In this document: positions 8,485-17,001 of the stretch, piece after piece
Numbering within the stretch: the first letter of the stretch is position 1
Layout: each line of letters begins with the position of its first letter
NCBI RefSeq assembly: GCF_035013185.1
Contig: NZ_JAYGJO010000012.1
Location: 1-64,000, forward strand
Direction of reading: 5' to 3'
Length of the DNA stretch: 64,000 nt
DNA from: Acerihabitans sp035013185
Lineage (GTDB): Bacteria > Pseudomonadota > Gammaproteobacteria > Enterobacterales > Enterobacteriaceae
Notes under the pieces: generated by a model
Told to the model about the DNA's origin: nothing
What the model saw: only the letters and a program-made list of their open reading frames with translations
The model's database searches: none
Made by a program: the position numbers and the translations under genes

Positions 8485-9270
8485 ATGAAAACGCCCATTT
8501 CCCCGCCAGCCGAAAACCCAGACAACCGCAGTTTATCTGCGGTTGAATTGCTGGCGCAGGTCGAGGAACTTCAGCAACAGCTTCAACATCGCGAATGTTA
8601 CATCGCCCTACTCGAAGAGCTGCTCCGCCTCAAAAAAGCCCAACAGTTTGCCGCCAGCAGTGAGCGGCATACCGACCAGATTGCCTTGTTCGATGAAGCC
8701 GAACTGGACGTGGCAATGGAGTCCTTGTTGGCTCAACTGCCGGATGACGTATCGCCGCCCCCACCGCCGTCTGGCACCCAAAAACGCCAACGCGGTTTCT
8801 CCGCCAACCTGCTGCGTGAACGTGTGGAGTTGTGCCTGTCCGACGAAGAAAAAGCCGGCGCCCGCGCCACCTTCTTCAGCAAGGTTAAAGAAGAGCTGGC
8901 GTTTATTCCCGCCCAATTAAAAGTCATCGAATACTGGCAGGAAAAAGCGGTGTTTGACCGCGATGGCGAGGAGTTTATCGTGGCGGCCCGCCGCCCGGTC
9001 CATCCGCTGGGCAAATGTTTTGCTACCACCGCCTTGCTGGCCTATATCATCGTGGCCAAATATGCCGATGGGCTGCCGCTGTACCGTTTGGAAAACATGC
9101 TTGCCCGCAGTGGCCACCCGGTAAGCCGCACCAATATGGCCCACTGGATCATCCGGTTAGCCAAGGTATTGACCCCGCTGCTTGCCCGGCTGCGTGACGT
9201 GCAAAGCAGCAGCCGTTACCTGCATCTTGTGCAAAGCAGCAAAAGCAATATTTTCAGGGCTTCCCGGTGA
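8485..9270 (+). pseudogene. tnpC: IS66-family transposase TnpC, truncated
   Basis: N-terminal half of the DDE transposase of an IS66-type element. Residues about 20-60 form a coiled coil (VEELQQQLQHRECYIALLEELLRLKK). They are followed by the LRERVELCLSDEEK and IEYWQEKAVFDR...VAARRPVHPLGKCF regions and then TTALLAYIIVAKYADGLPLYRLE. Homology ends at about residue 245 after LLARLRDVQ..SRYLH, where complete TnpC proteins run on to about 510 residues with the remaining catalytic residues. The last codons read through foreign sequence to a stop at 9268-9270. The break falls beside a 13-bp direct repeat, and the following sequence belongs to a toxin gene. Transposition-defective. Confidence 0.9.
9199..9241. 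repeat. 13-bp direct repeat at the IS66/toxin junction
   Basis: GTGCAAAGCAGCA occurs at 9199-9211 and again at 9229-9241, separated by 17 bases. TnpC homology ends between the copies and toxin homology begins just after the second. A short direct repeat at the join of two unrelated sequences suggests deletion by slipped pairing or illegitimate recombination that removed the right part of the IS and the 5' end of the toxin gene. Confidence 0.7.
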
Positions 9271-9550
9271 TCATTTAGGCAAATACACCTACAAAAAACG
9301 CCTTGTTTTACCAGCAGTGAGCGCAAAAGATGGTGCGCGTTCGATAGTTTTTTTCAACAAAGGAACCAATGCTTACTTTTTTGATATGTATCTGAAAAGT
9401 GCGCTATCAAAGAAGAAAGGAAAAGAGCTGGAAGATGATGAAATCGGCGCATATTGCAAGATCGCAACTGATTTCGTCGATCTGTCGCTCAAGCAGATAA
9501 TGCAGCTGTTGAAAGACAGAGAACTAATAGAGGTGAGTTGTGATGAGTGA
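9250..9550 (+). pseudogene. Type II toxin (RelE/HigB-like), 5'-truncated
   Basis: The C-terminal portion of a small RelE/ParE-superfamily toxin is present from about GLPGDHLGKYTYKKRL onward: YKKRL, then GARSIVFFNKGTNAYFFDMYLKS, SKKKGKELEDDEIGAYCKIA and a tail ending VSCDE. This matches the class of RelE-like toxins with a GGGxYKKRL...GRSI core. Roughly the first 35-40 residues are missing, replaced by IS66 sequence. The open frame extends back to 9182 only by accident through IS sequence. The stop at 9548-9550 overlaps the antitoxin start by 8 bases. Loss of the N-terminus probably abolishes toxicity, although a fusion product from an in-frame start cannot be excluded. Confidence 0.75.
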
Positions 9551-9860
9551 CCGTCTGAAACGCATTCAAGGTATGGCTCAGCGTTATAACACGTTAGGCG
9601 TAGTTAAAGATGAGACAGTAGCCGCCATCAATGCAGCGGTTGAAGCGCGCAGCATACCAAAGGTTCGCGCGATGACAGGGGCGGAGATTAAGGAAGTCCG
9701 CGTACGTTACCATATGTCTCAGTCGGCGCTTGCTCACACGACAGGTATGTCGGTTGAGAGCGTGTCGAAATGGGAGCGCAATGAAAGCAAGCCAAATCAG
9801 GCGGCGTTACGCATTATCAATGTGATTGAAGATAAAGGACCTGACGTTTTCATGGTCTGA
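9543..9860 (+). CDS. XRE/HigA-type antitoxin
   Basis: A 105-residue DNA-binding antitoxin. The C-terminal half is a helix-turn-helix of the XRE/Cro class (MTGAEIKEVRVRYHMSQSALAHTTGMSVESVSKWERNESKPNQAAL). The N-terminal half would be the toxin-neutralising part. Start ATG 9543 has GAGGTGA at 9530-9536. It overlaps the toxin stop codon, the usual arrangement for toxin-first HigBA-like pairs. Its partner is truncated, so it may now act only as an orphan repressor. It is intact and may be under weak selection. Confidence 0.85.
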   Translation: MSDRLKRIQGMAQRYNTLGVVKDETVAAINAAVEARSIPKVRAMTGAEIKEVRVRYHMSQSALAHTTGMSVESVSKWERNESKPNQAALRIINVIEDKGPDVFMV

Positions 9861-10282
9861 GCTAATACAAGTAATGACCGGCTTTAGATGTTTAGCATTG
9901 TAAGCTTCTGGGGATTCGCTGCGTTAGCGCCTTCCTGCCACGCGAATTCTTTAGGGTAGACAACTAGCAGCTACGCAGATTGTTTTTGATAAAGGTGCTG
10001 GATTCCATGACTAAGGCGCTCAAATCGCAGCGCTGACGTAGCGGGGATCCACGTGAATACGGGACGATATGACAGTTCCAGCGTCGGCGCGACGCTTTAC
10101 GTGACCTCATTCGCCGCTAGTGGATATTGGCTGAGGCCTAATTTGAATGACCTGATCCCTCTTGTGAGTGAATGGTGCTCATTATCGATCGCCACAACAC
10201 GCATGAACTCCAGCAAGCAAAAAAACATCTATACTTAATCAACATTACTTAAATAAATCTCACTATTCAGGATGTGACCATC
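9861..10282. other. Intergenic region, no convincing gene
   Basis: About 420 bases between the antitoxin and a small lipoprotein gene. A 61-codon open frame at 10053-10238 has no recognisable features or ribosome site. The last 60 bases become AT-rich and probably contain the promoter of the lipoprotein gene. Nothing else is seen; it may be further IS debris. Confidence 0.5.
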
Positions 10283-10516
10283 ATGAAAATTAAGTGCCTC
10301 ACTGCCGTAACACTTACCGCTTTATCACTATTGTTTGTTGCCGGATGCTCTTCGGACCAAGCAATCAAAACCGTTGATGGAAAAACCATTGTGACTGATG
10401 GGAAGCCCCAAGTTGATAAGGATACCGGACTGGTGTCTTACAAAAATGCGGAAACAGGCAAGACAGAACAGCTCAACCGAGATCAAATTAAAAATATGAA
10501 CGAGCTACAAAACTGA
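10283..10516 (+). CDS. YgdI/YgdR-family small lipoprotein
   Basis: A 77-residue lipoprotein precursor. The signal peptide ends with the lipobox VAGC, making the Cys of AGCSSDQ the lipidated residue. The mature part carries the YgdI/YgdR (DUF903) pattern: a short SH3-like beta domain with TVDGKTIVTDGKPQVDKDTG, then YKNAETGKTEQLNRDQI. ATG 10283 has AGGA at 10269-10272; an in-frame GTG at 10274 is less likely. These abundant enterobacterial lipoproteins have no firmly known role. The residue after the lipidated Cys is Ser, which favours outer-membrane sorting. Monocistronic. Confidence 0.9.
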   Translation: MKIKCLTAVTLTALSLLFVAGCSSDQAIKTVDGKTIVTDGKPQVDKDTGLVSYKNAETGKTEQLNRDQIKNMNELQN

Positions 10517-10896
10517 CAAAAAGGCTACTGCTTCGAGGCGCTCCCGTAGAATTGCATGTCACGTTTTATCGCGCCGCCGCGTTTGATCACTTTCGGGTAG
10601 ACGCGCATAGCACTATTGCTGCCGCATTAACTTAGCGCTAAATTTGGCATCAAACATCGTTCTAAAAAGGATGCGTTATCGCCGATGTAAGGGTACGCCT
10701 CGCGCGGCGACCCACGTGATGGCGGCATAAGTCGCAGCACTTTTCTGCATCAGTCTCTTTTTTCCCCGTGCTACAGTGCGGCTATTGTTTAGCCGGCTCA
10801 CATTTTACCGTTAAGCCAATAATCACAAAGACCAGCGCTACACCATCCGGTGGGACAGCATCCCTGCGCTCAAATTAAGCCCTGAAGGAAAAAACA
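10517..10896. other. Intergenic region before the nitroreductase gene
   Basis: About 380 bases with no supported gene. The 14-mer CCTCGCGCGGCGAC at about 10698 recurs near 42112 upstream of the porin gene; two copies are too few to call a repeat family. The nitroreductase ribosome site (GAAGGAAAAAACA) is at the right edge. Confidence 0.5.
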
Positions 10897-11535
10897 ATGA
10901 CGACCTTAAATGAAAGACTGGCATGGCGCTATGCAACCAAGAAATTCGACGCCACCAAAAGCGTGCCGGCCGAAAAACTTGAACGTATTGTTGAAGCGGT
11001 GCGACTGGCCCCTACCTCCAGTGGGCTGCAACCGTTTGAGTTGTTTGTGGTGAGTAATGCGGATATTCGCGCCAAGATCCGAACCGTTGCGTGGGACCAA
11101 GCGCAAATTACCGACTGTTCGCACCTGCTGGTATTTGCCGCATGGGATGACATCACGGCTGATCGGGTTAATATGATGTTCGACCTGACCAACGATGTAC
11201 GCGGTGTTAAAAGTGAGGCTTGGGAAAATTATCGCCAAATGTTGCTGGGTATCGTCGCCGATCGTGGAACGGAGGCTAACTATCAAGCGGCTGCGCGCCA
11301 AGCTTACATCGGTCTGGGTGCAGCCTTGATTGCGGCGGCTTTCGAAGAGGTTGATGCGACGCCGATGGAAGGGTTTGACCCGGCAGCGGTCGATGAGATC
11401 CTCGATTTATCATCAAAGAACCTGCGTAGCGTGGTGATGCTGCCGCTGGGTTATCGGGCGGGCGAAGGTGATTGGCTGGTGAACTTGAAAAAAGTCCGAC
11501 GCAGCCGCGACAGTTTTGTCACCGAAATAAAGTGA
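10897..11535 (+). CDS. NAD(P)H nitroreductase, NfsB-like
   Basis: An FMN-dependent oxidoreductase of the nitroreductase superfamily, 212 residues (E. coli NfsB has 217). Visible family blocks are RYATKKFD with the FMN-phosphate Arg/Lys, VRLAPTSSGLQPFELFVV (FMN-contacting Ser/Gln), the central helix region ARQAYIGLGAALIAAAFEEVDATPMEGFD, and the C-terminal PLGYRAG...VRRSRD. The enzyme would reduce nitroaromatics and quinones in the cytoplasm. Whether it is the dihydropteridine reductase/NfsB orthologue or a paralogue cannot be told from sequence alone, so no symbol is given. Start ATG 10897 is preceded by GAAGGA. Monocistronic. Confidence 0.88.
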   Translation: MTTLNERLAWRYATKKFDATKSVPAEKLERIVEAVRLAPTSSGLQPFELFVVSNADIRAKIRTVAWDQAQITDCSHLLVFAAWDDITADRVNMMFDLTNDVRGVKSEAWENYRQMLLGIVADRGTEANYQAAARQAYIGLGAALIAAAFEEVDATPMEGFDPAAVDEILDLSSKNLRSVVMLPLGYRAGEGDWLVNLKKVRRSRDSFVTEIK

Positions 11536-11842
11536 ACTGAACAAGATAACGCCGCAACAAGCAAAACCCGGCACGTCTGTGCCGGGCACCCGCGGCACAC
11601 CCCCCCGAAAAGGGCAGGACCTCAGGTCTGAACGTGCTGTTGTTGATGCCGGTAATGGGTGTATTGATGAGAAAAAACATCACCTAAACCTTTCCCGATC
11701 GTGAGTGGTTATGTTAGATTTTTAGCACCGCCAAATGCAGGATCGTACTTGCCAATGTAACGATTTCTCAATGCAAACAGTTTTCTGATTCGTGTAGCCA
11801 TGGCTATGCGCAATATTCTGTTTTTTATTGAGAGCGTTATTC
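11536..11842. other. Intergenic region with a GC-rich hairpin
   Basis: About 300 bases. CCCGGCAC-GTCT-GTGCCGGG at about 11566-11585 forms a perfect 8-bp stem just after the nitroreductase gene. There is no T-run on the + strand. On the - strand the stem is followed by GTTTTGC, so it is at best a weak terminator. The rest shows only AT-rich promoter-like sequence before the MFS gene. Confidence 0.5.
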
Positions 11843-13054
11843 ATGAATAATCTGCTTATAGGGTTAGTCCGTGCCTTGCGTCACCATCACTGGTTGAGAC
11901 TGCTGGGCGGCGCCTTTATGTTGTCTTCCGTCGGTAATGGTCTGACTCAGGTGGTGGTTTTCGGCCAGTTGTTGCGTTGGCATGCGTCACCGTCCGCCCT
12001 GACGCTAGCTTATGTGCTGGCGACATTACCCGGTTTTTTTGGCAGTTTTTTTGGCGAGAAAGGGTGTCGCCGAGTGCCACCATTGCGTTTATTGATCCTG
12101 ACCGAGCTGTTGGGCATGTTCGCCCTGATATTGCCGCTGCTGGGTATGTTTTATCATAATATCCCCGCAATGTTGGCCGTACAGTCGGTCGCGGCATTCC
12201 TGGCCGGCATGTCATATCCGGCCCTGACGCTGACCTTTAAGCAGGGATTATCAGCCGAGGAACTTCCGGCTGCCACTTGCATGGAAACCCTGATTTTTTC
12301 TGCACAGGTACTGCTAGGAACCGGATTGGGTGTCCTGTTGTTTGAGGTGTTTTCCCCACTAACCTTGCTCAGTATCGATGCAGTCAGTTTTGTGGCGGCC
12401 ATCCTGCTGCTGGCAGCCACAGCACGCCATATCCACCTTCGTCCGCTACAAGAGATGGACACACCGCCTCAGGTGGCGGTGATCCGCTGGGCTGGGTTGT
12501 CGATATTGCAAAAACGCAGCCTGCTGTTACTACCGGCATTGGCCGCCGTCGGCTCGCCGGCCATGGCATTGTTGCCCGCCATAGCACAGCAAATCCGTCC
12601 CGGTGATGCCACCGGGTTGGCATTGCCTTTACTGTTCGCTCGCAGCCTCGGACAGTTATGTGGCCCGTTGTTGCTCAACGGCGAGAGGCTGCGACATTAT
12701 GCAAAAAGTAACCGGCACTTATTGATGTGTTTAGGGATTTTTTTGGCGGCTTATGGTGCGCTTCCGCTGCTGGCAGCAGAAAAAACCACGGCATTAGGGC
12801 TGATATTCGTCGCGCATTTGGCCTCTAATGTGGTGTTTGCTTTAGGTACCTTCAGCGTTCTGGCCTATTTCCCGGCACAAAGTGTTTCAGGCGCCAGTGC
12901 CAAAGCATGGCGATGGCAGACACTAACGGCAGCCCTGGCAACCACTCTCGCCGCCGGGCTGGCCGCTCAATGGGGTGCAACGCAGTCTTTATATGCGGTG
13001 TCCCTCACGTCGTTGGCGGCAGTGGCACTGATTTTGGTGCGTTACCGCCAATAA
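11843..13054 (+). CDS. MFS transporter, specificity unknown
   Basis: A membrane protein of about 403 residues with about 11-12 hydrophobic helices, in the manner of a 12-TM major facilitator. The N-terminus (LRLLGGAFMLSSVGNGLTQVVVFGQLL) resembles the drug-efflux/MFS_1 or MFS_3 class. The usual loop 2-3 GRxxDRxGRR motif is not recognisable; the loop reads GEKGCRRVPPLR, so it is a diverged family. Start ATG 11843 is chosen because GAGAG at 11829-11833 is well spaced; TTG 11828 in frame is an alternative. No neighbours on the same transcript suggest a substrate. Confidence 0.72.
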   Translation: MNNLLIGLVRALRHHHWLRLLGGAFMLSSVGNGLTQVVVFGQLLRWHASPSALTLAYVLATLPGFFGSFFGEKGCRRVPPLRLLILTELLGMFALILPLLGMFYHNIPAMLAVQSVAAFLAGMSYPALTLTFKQGLSAEELPAATCMETLIFSAQVLLGTGLGVLLFEVFSPLTLLSIDAVSFVAAILLLAATARHIHLRPLQEMDTPPQVAVIRWAGLSILQKRSLLLLPALAAVGSPAMALLPAIAQQIRPGDATGLALPLLFARSLGQLCGPLLLNGERLRHYAKSNRHLLMCLGIFLAAYGALPLLAAEKTTALGLIFVAHLASNVVFALGTFSVLAYFPAQSVSGASAKAWRWQTLTAALATTLAAGLAAQWGATQSLYAVSLTSLAAVALILVRYRQ

Positions 13055-13660
13055 TAAGACTATAAAATACCATGCATAATGCCCGATATCTTTGTCGGGT
13101 CAACGTTGGCCTCTAACCCTGCGCAGCAAATACCTAACGTGTTATTTTCCCTGCGCAGGTGACGGGGATCCCTTGACCGGTGTTTACGGACCTTGCTCTG
13201 CTGTTGCTATAATTAAAGCCATATTTTACGTGGCGACTATTGAGTAAAATAATCGTCTGATTCACATTTATTGATTTCAATTCTTGACCGTTCTTATAAT
13301 AGTAATAAGGTTATATTTTTCCAATGCTACCAAAACAATGAATTAACATTTAATTTACCAACAATTTGATTGCATTAATAAGCCCACTGATTCATCGATA
13401 AAACCGCGCTCCAGGTATCATTTTCATTTTTTTTTACAAAATAAAAACATCATCGTACTTTGTTGATCAAGATCAACAGTAATAAATATATAAAAGCATT
13501 ATATAAATACTTAACCATACTGATAGATAGGCTACGTAAATCAGCAGCCATAAATAAAAATAATTTATTATCCATATGTCAACATTAAATAGCTAAAAAA
13601 ATAGAATTATATTATCTGTGCACCATTGGAAAAATGCTTAATCACTTATAGACACCTACT
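13055..13660. other. AT-rich upstream region of the anaerobic dicarboxylate genes
   Basis: About 600 bases with no gene. A 9-bp inverted repeat CCTGCGCAG...CTGCGCAGG lies near 13117-13160. From about 13260 the sequence is strongly AT-rich. It contains the FNR box annotated separately and several -10-like TATAAA/TTATAT hexamers just downstream of it. Confidence 0.6.
13463..13476. promoter_or_regulatory. Consensus FNR box
   Basis: TTGAT-CAAG-ATCAA matches the FNR consensus TTGATNNNNATCAA at every specified base. With a class II spacing of 41.5 bp the start point would be near 13511, with -10-like TTATAT/TATAAA at 13499-13508, about 150 bases upstream of the transporter start. This fits anaerobic activation of the transporter-fumarase pair. 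Confidence 0.85.
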
Positions 13661-15172
13661 ATGAAAGCAATACCAACAAGTACGGAGCCAGAATCGGCCA
13701 GCACAGGCCCAGAAGGAAAGCTACACCGGTTGATTTTTATGTTCGTGCCGGTACTGGTCGCAGTGTTGCTGTTATTGATCCCGGTGCCCTCGGGGTTACA
13801 ACCCTATGCATGGCATTTTTTTGCCATCTTTGCGGGGGTGATTGTCGGCTTGATCTGCGAGGCATTACCCGGTGCAGTTATCGGTCTGACGGGCGTCGTG
13901 GTCATCGCCTTGGGTGCGCAATGGCTGTTGTTTAGTCCGGCTGAAATGTCCGCCCCCAAGTTTGATCTTGCTACACAATCGTTTACATGGGCGGTGAGCG
14001 GATTCGCCAACTCGACGGTATGGCTGATCTTTGGTGCATTCATGTTCGTTGCAGGCTACGATAAAACGCATTTTGGACGCCGTCTGGCACTGATCTTGGT
14101 AAAATATCTTGGTCGCCGCAGCCTGACCTTGGGTTATGCCATCACCTTTGCTGATCTATTGCTGGCACCCTTTACACCGTCCAACACCGCACGCAGTGGC
14201 GGCACGATCTACCCGATCATTGCCCACCTGCCGCCATTATATGGTTCCATACCTCATGACCCCAGTGCCCGTAAAATTGGCTCCTATCTGATGTGGGTGG
14301 CCATTACGTCCACCTGTATCACCAGTTCCATGTTCCTGTCGGCACTGGCGCCAAACCTGTTGGCCATCGCGCTGGTAAAAGACATTGTCGGCATCACTAT
14401 TTCCTGGGGTGACTGGTTTATCGCCTTCCTGCCGTTGGGTGTGCTGCTGATTCTGACGATGCCGTTACTGGTTTATTGGATTTATCCGCCTGAGATTAAA
14501 ATCAATGATGAAGTGCCTCGCTGGGCCAGTGAGGAGTTGGGAAAGCTGGGCAGGTTGTCGCGTAATGAAATTCTGCTGCTGGTGTTCGTTTTTTGTGCGC
14601 TGGCGATGTGGATTTTTGCTGCACAATGGATTGAACCCGCACTTGCCGCACTGCTGGTTGTCACACTGATGCTGTGGACCGGCGTATTGGAGTGGAGTGA
14701 TATTTCCAACAATAAAGCTGCCTGGAATACCTTTGTGTGGTTTGCCACCCTGATTGCGCTGGCGGATGGATTATCCTCCACCGGGTTCATTGGCTGGTTG
14801 GGTGATGAAGTCGGAACGCTCATGGTGGGGATACCCCCGCTTCAAGCATCTATCTTGCTGTTGGTGGCGTTTTACTTACTGCACTATCTTTTTGCCAGTA
14901 CCACCGCACATGCCACTGCATTATTACCGGCCATGCTAACCATTGCGTCCACCATTCCAGGCATCAACATGCAGGTATTTTGTCTGATGATCGTCACCTC
15001 AATGGGGATTATGGGGATCATCACACCTTACGGCACCGGGCCTAGCCCGATTTATTATGGCAGTGGCTATCTACCCACCGCCGATTACTGGCGCCTGGGT
15101 GCTATTTTTGGCGCTTTTTTCTTGATTGCGCTGTTGGTTATTGGTTATCCATGGATGACAATGATGTTCTGA
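13661..15172 (+). CDS. DASS-family dicarboxylate antiporter (TtdT/CitT-like)
   Basis: Inner-membrane transporter of the divalent anion:sodium symporter (SLC13/DASS) superfamily, 503 residues with about 12 hydrophobic segments. Diagnostic blocks are FANSTVWLIFGAFMFVAGYDKTHFGRRLAL and the SNT substrate motif in PFTPSNTARSGGTIYPI. A second FASTTAHATALLPA and the ITPYGTGPSPIYYGSGY region complete the repeat. It belongs to the bacterial CitT/TtdT/YbhI antiporter branch, which exchanges citrate, L-tartrate or C4-dicarboxylates for succinate. The downstream class I fumarase and upstream FNR box point to anaerobic import of malate, tartrate or fumarate against succinate. No tartrate dehydratase (ttdAB) is present, so TtdT proper is not claimed. 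Confidence 0.85.
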   Translation: MKAIPTSTEPESASTGPEGKLHRLIFMFVPVLVAVLLLLIPVPSGLQPYAWHFFAIFAGVIVGLICEALPGAVIGLTGVVVIALGAQWLLFSPAEMSAPKFDLATQSFTWAVSGFANSTVWLIFGAFMFVAGYDKTHFGRRLALILVKYLGRRSLTLGYAITFADLLLAPFTPSNTARSGGTIYPIIAHLPPLYGSIPHDPSARKIGSYLMWVAITSTCITSSMFLSALAPNLLAIALVKDIVGITISWGDWFIAFLPLGVLLILTMPLLVYWIYPPEIKINDEVPRWASEELGKLGRLSRNEILLLVFVFCALAMWIFAAQWIEPALAALLVVTLMLWTGVLEWSDISNNKAAWNTFVWFATLIALADGLSSTGFIGWLGDEVGTLMVGIPPLQASILLLVAFYLLHYLFASTTAHATALLPAMLTIASTIPGINMQVFCLMIVTSMGIMGIITPYGTGPSPIYYGSGYLPTADYWRLGAIFGAFFLIALLVIGYPWMTMMF

Positions 15173-15227
15173 TAACCGACCTATTCATACCTGCACGTGT
15201 GAAGATAAATACTTTATATTGAAACAT

Positions 15228-15275
15228 CCACCACCGTTGCCAGCCGACTGGTTTTATCAGATCGGCAAGGTGGTG
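15228..15275 (+). other. Stem-loop between transporter and fumarase genes
   Basis: CACCACC(g)TTGCC at 15229-15241 pairs with GGCAAGGTGGTG at 15264-15275, and the inner GCCGA-CTG / CAG-ATCGGC extends the stem around a GTTTTAT loop. No T-run follows, so it is not a terminator. It may be an mRNA processing or stability hairpin that sets different levels of the two products. Confidence 0.5.
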
Positions 15276-15354
15276 ATAACCAACCAGATGTCGCTGGTGA
15301 TGCGGTCCAGAAACCCGGGACGAACGGCGGCAATAACGGATTAAGTGAGAAAAA

Positions 15355-17001
15355 ATGTCGAATAAACCTTTCCATTACCAAAACCCGTTCCCCCTTGCCA
15401 AAGAGGATACCGAATACTACCTGTTGAGCCAGGAGCATGTCAGCGTTGCTGAGTTCGATGGGCAAGAAATACTCAAAGTCGCCCCCGAAGCCCTGACGCT
15501 GCTGGCGCAACAGGCGTTTCACGATGCCGCATTTATGTTGCGTCCCGCGCACCAAAAACAAGTGGCATCCATTCTTCATGACCCGCAGGCGAGCGAAAAC
15601 GATAAATATGTTGCACTGCAGTTTTTGAGAAACTCAGAGATTGCAGCTAAAGGGGTTTTGCCAACCTGCCAGGACACCGGCACTGCGATTATTATGGGGA
15701 AAAAAGGCCAACATGTGTGGACCGGTGGCGGCGATGAGGCCAGTCTGGCTCTCGGGGTGTACAACACGTACCGCGACGATAACCTGCGCTATTCCCAAAA
15801 CGCCGCATTGGACATGTATAAAGAAGTGAACACCAGCACCAACCTGCCCGCGCAGATCGACCTCTACAGTGTGGATGGCGATGAATATAAGTTTCTGTTC
15901 GTTGCCAAAGGTGGCGGTTCTGCGAACAAAACCTATCTCTACCAGGAAACCAAAGCTCTGATAAGCACCGGGAAACTGAAAAAGTACCTGGTGGAAAAAA
16001 TGCGCACATTAGGAACCGCAGCCTGCCCGCCCTACCACATCGCGTTTGTGATTGGTGGCACGTCGGCGGAAAGTACCCTGAAAACCGTCAAATTAGCATC
16101 AACCCATTATTATGATGGCCTGCCGACTGAAGGTAATGAGCATGGCCAGGCCTTCCGTGATGTCCAGTTAGAAAAAGAGCTGTTGATAGAAGCGCAGAAC
16201 CTGGGCTTAGGGGCTCAGTTTGGTGGAAAATACTTTGCTCATGATGTGCGCGTGATCCGTCTACCGCGCCACGGTGCTTCTTGCCCGGTGGGAATGGGCG
16301 TTTCATGCTCCGCCGATCGTAATGTGAAAGCCAAAATTAACCGTGAAGGCATCTGGATTGAAAAATTAGAGCACAATCCGGGTCAGTACATTCCCGAATC
16401 CCTGCGCCAGCAAGGCGAAGGCGACGTGGTGCGTGTTGACCTGAACCGCCCGATGAAAGACATTCTTGCCCAGCTCTCTGAGTCCCCCGTGTCCACTCGT
16501 CTTTCCCTGAGCGGAACCATCATTGTGGCACGTGATATGGCCCACATGAAACTCAAAGAGCGGTTAGACAACGGTGAAGACTTGCCGCAATACATTAAAG
16601 ATCATCCAGTGTATTACGCGGGACCGGCCAAAACGCCGGAAGGTCATGCTTCGGGTTCCATGGGACCGACCACCGCAGGTCGTATGGATTCCTATGTGGA
16701 TCTGCTGCAATCTCACGGTGGCAGCATGATCATGCTGGCCAAGGGCAATCGTAGCCAACAGGTTACGGACGCATGTCATAAGCACGGCGGTTTCTATCTG
16801 GGCAGTATCGGCGGCCCGGCTGCGGTACTGGCTCAGCAGAGCATAAAACATCTGGAGTGCGTCGAGTATCCGGAACTCGGTATGGAAGCCATTTGGAAAA
16901 TCGAAGTCGAAAACTTCCCGGCATTCATTCTAGTGGATGATAAAGGCAACGACTTCTACGAGCAGATCCAGAAAAATCAGTGTGCCGAGTGTTTGCAATA
17001 A
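15355..17001 (+). CDS. Class I fumarate hydratase (FumA/FumB type)
   Basis: Oxygen-sensitive iron-sulfur fumarase interconverting fumarate and L-malate in the cytoplasm, 548 residues (E. coli FumA/FumB 548). Cluster-binding cysteines are visible in LPTCQDTGTA, in TLGTAACPPYHIAF and in GVSCSADRNVKAKI. The C-terminal beta domain contains GPTTAGRMDSYVDLL and GGFYLGSIGGPAAVLAQ. It lies 180 bp after a DASS antiporter behind an FNR box, as FumB pairs with DcuB in E. coli. It is therefore probably the anaerobic enzyme feeding fumarate to fumarate reductase; FumB also acts on D-tartrate. The symbol is withheld because FumA and FumB cannot be separated here. Start ATG 15355 follows AGTGAGAAAAA. Confidence 0.92.
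   Translation: MSNKPFHYQNPFPLAKEDTEYYLLSQEHVSVAEFDGQEILKVAPEALTLLAQQAFHDAAFMLRPAHQKQVASILHDPQASENDKYVALQFLRNSEIAAKGVLPTCQDTGTAIIMGKKGQHVWTGGGDEASLALGVYNTYRDDNLRYSQNAALDMYKEVNTSTNLPAQIDLYSVDGDEYKFLFVAKGGGSANKTYLYQETKALISTGKLKKYLVEKMRTLGTAACPPYHIAFVIGGTSAESTLKTVKLASTHYYDGLPTEGNEHGQAFRDVQLEKELLIEAQNLGLGAQFGGKYFAHDVRVIRLPRHGASCPVGMGVSCSADRNVKAKINREGIWIEKLEHNPGQYIPESLRQQGEGDVVRVDLNRPMKDILAQLSESPVSTRLSLSGTIIVARDMAHMKLKERLDNGEDLPQYIKDHPVYYAGPAKTPEGHASGSMGPTTAGRMDSYVDLLQSHGGSMIMLAKGNRSQQVTDACHKHGGFYLGSIGGPAAVLAQQSIKHLECVEYPELGMEAIWKIEVENFPAFILVDDKGNDFYEQIQKNQCAECLQ

Noticed and set aside
10053..10238. A 61-codon frame between the antitoxin and lipoprotein genes
   Set aside because: It shows no homology pattern, no ribosome site, and lies in what looks like IS debris.
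11566..11585. The GC-rich hairpin after the nitroreductase gene as a firm terminator
   Set aside because: There is no T-run on the coding strand; only a short T4 on the other strand, so it is mentioned as a hairpin only.
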